From Deltaproteobacteria bacterium (GTDB taxonomy: Bacteria > Myxococcota_A > Polyangia > Polyangiales > Polyangiaceae), in assembly GCA_016209145.1 (NCBI GenBank), contig JACQWT010000046.1:7564-55807 (forward strand): 48,244 bases of DNA. Direction: 5' to 3'. The notes beneath the pieces are model-generated. The model made no database searches. It had not been told where the DNA came from and was given only the letters and a program-made list of their open reading frames with translations. Made by a program: the position numbers and the translations under genes. Shown here in pieces: positions 47,135-48,244 of this stretch. Position 1 is the stretch's first letter. Every line of letters begins with the position of its first letter.

Positions 47135-48244
47135 ATGCAACGTGGCACAGGGGCAGGAACGAGGTGGGCGGCTGGGCTTGCAGCGGCGGTAGTGGTCGCG
47201 GCCGCCGTTGGGGCGTGCTCGGGCGGCGAGGGCTCGGCGGCGGCGCCCGGCGGGACGAGCACGACGCCGGGCGATTGTCCGTCGGGGCTCACCAAGTGTG
47301 AGAACAAGTGCGTGCAGACGGATCTCGATCCGTCGCACTGCGGCGCCTGCGGCACCGCTTGCCCGAAAGGGCAGGTGTGCTCGGCCGGCCAGTGCGCCCT
47401 GGACTGCGTGGGCGGCACCACCAAGTGCTCGGGGCTGTGCGTAGACACGACCGTGGACCGGGCCAATTGCGGCGGCTGCGAGAACGCCTGCGGCAGCTCC
47501 GAGCTGTGCTCCCAGGGCCAGTGCTCCGCGCAATGCCTGGGAGGCACGACCCAGTGCGCCGGGGTGTGCGTGGACACGGACGTCGATCCGACCAACTGCG
47601 GCGCCTGCGGCACGGCCTGCAAGGCCGGGGAGGTGTGCTCGGCCGGGCAGTGCGGGCTGGAGTGCACGGGCGGCACGACCAAGTGCTCCGGCCTGTGCGT
47701 CGACACCGCGCTCGATCCGGCCAACTGCGGCGCCTGCGGCAACGCCTGCGGCGTGGGCGAGGTCTGCTCCTCCGGCCAGTGCGGCCTGAAGTGCGTGGGC
47801 GGCACCACCAAGTGCGGCAACCTCTGCGTGAGCACGCAGTCGGACGCGGCCAACTGCGGCGGCTGCGGCGTGGCGTGCCCGCCGGGGCAGGTGTGCTCGG
47901 CCGGATCCTGCGCTCTGGACTGCGTGGGCGGCACCACCAAGTGCGCCGACGAGTGCGTGAGCACCGAGAACGATCCGGCGCACTGCGGCGGCTGCGGCAA
48001 GGCCTGCCCCGCGGGGCAGGTGTGCTCGGCCGAGAAGTGCGGCCTGGAATGCGTGGGCGGCACGACCAAGTGCGCCGAGCTGTGCGTGAACACCCAGCTC
48101 GATCCACAGAACTGCGGCGGCTGTGGCAAGGCGTGCCCCCAAGGACAGGTCTGTTCGGCCGGGCAGTGCGGGCTGACTTGCCTGGGCGGCACGACCAAGT
48201 GCGGCGACGGCTGCGTGGACACGACCCTCGATCCGCAGAACTGA
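47135..48244 (+). CDS. Cys-rich 'CGGCG'-repeat lipoprotein, running to the window edge
   Basis: At least 369 residues from ATG 47135. The signal peptide ends in lipobox VGAC (about 29) and a Gly/Ser/Thr spacer follows. At least eight Cys modules come next, each about 42 residues: TKC-x3-CVxT-x2-DP-x-NCGGCG-x2-C-x4-VCSAGQCxL. They are very similar to those at 36711 and 16837. The last codons in the window read GAC-x5-AACTGA, that is DPQN followed by a stop, where every earlier module has AACTGC (Asn-Cys). The frame therefore ends exactly at the window's last base. This may be a real stop, a last-base error at a contig end, or simply the window boundary. A surface or matrix role is likely, with no known enzymatic activity. 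Confidence 0.75.
   Translation: MQRGTGAGTRWAAGLAAAVVVAAAVGACSGGEGSAAAPGGTSTTPGDCPSGLTKCENKCVQTDLDPSHCGACGTACPKGQVCSAGQCALDCVGGTTKCSGLCVDTTVDRANCGGCENACGSSELCSQGQCSAQCLGGTTQCAGVCVDTDVDPTNCGACGTACKAGEVCSAGQCGLECTGGTTKCSGLCVDTALDPANCGACGNACGVGEVCSSGQCGLKCVGGTTKCGNLCVSTQSDAANCGGCGVACPPGQVCSAGSCALDCVGGTTKCADECVSTENDPAHCGGCGKACPAGQVCSAEKCGLECVGGTTKCAELCVNTQLDPQNCGGCGKACPQGQVCSAGQCGLTCLGGTTKCGDGCVDTTLDPQN

Overview
The window is high-GC bacterial DNA with dense two-strand coding. It shows a typical myxobacterial style: large Ser/Thr kinases, a pseudokinase, Ala/Pro-rich linkers, many lipoproteins, MopE-type metal-binding repeats and Cys-rich 'CGGCG' repeat proteins. I infer a Myxococcota (Polyangia-like) chromosome. 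No rRNA, tRNA or CRISPR array was recognised. Both ends cut genes, and the right end lies inside a repetitive Cys-rich gene.

Layout. 1-2014: start of a fused MFS/spermidine-synthase-like gene and a proline-rich outer-membrane-type protein. 2410-8977: a same-strand block of a HEAT-repeat Ser/Thr kinase, a lidless Hsp70, a degenerate receiver fused to a J domain, and a small lipoprotein; this looks like a kinase/chaperone module. 9499-13093: BtpA-family protein divergent from DNA polymerase I. 13327-15570: lipoprotein with MopE repeats and an IgGFc-binding domain. 15626-18420: a decayed zone with a PIN-toxin remnant, an ISL3-type transposase remnant, a Cys-rich lipoprotein and a broken hypothetical gene. 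18560-20487: TPR/O-GlcNAc-transferase-like gene with a frameshift. 20627-25957: a minus-strand run of a phosphomannomutase lacking domain III, a DUF4013-like membrane protein, PRPP synthetase, an AttH/CrtC-like protein and a lipoprotein. 26078-35539: lipoproteins, a membrane-anchored pseudokinase, ComF, a GYF_2 protein, a DUF429 protein and a cyclophilin. 35541-39304: PPK2 and a disrupted Cys-rich/fibrinogen-like gene. 39467-40600: AAA ATPase of the DUF4143 group. 40758-45216: leuS followed almost without gaps by PduS- and PduT-like genes. A 113-bp MITE-like element overlaps the end of the last one. 45356-48244: a TerB-like hypothetical and another Cys-rich lipoprotein.

Two families of interspersed repeats recur between genes: A at 378 and 16559, and B at 13126, 27211 and 40650. 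Both contain hairpins closed by C-GAA-G triloops. Several genes are broken by frameshift, nonsense or deletion (15626, 17482, 18560, 20627, 36711). Most of these lie next to repeats or consist of repeats, so the window shows active repeat-driven change, although sequencing or assembly error cannot be excluded.

The best candidates for new biology are the PduS-PduT pair fused to the leuS transcription unit (an electron-transfer shell pair with no visible microcompartment locus), the kinase/Hsp70/pseudoreceiver-J module, and the GAA-triloop repeats.
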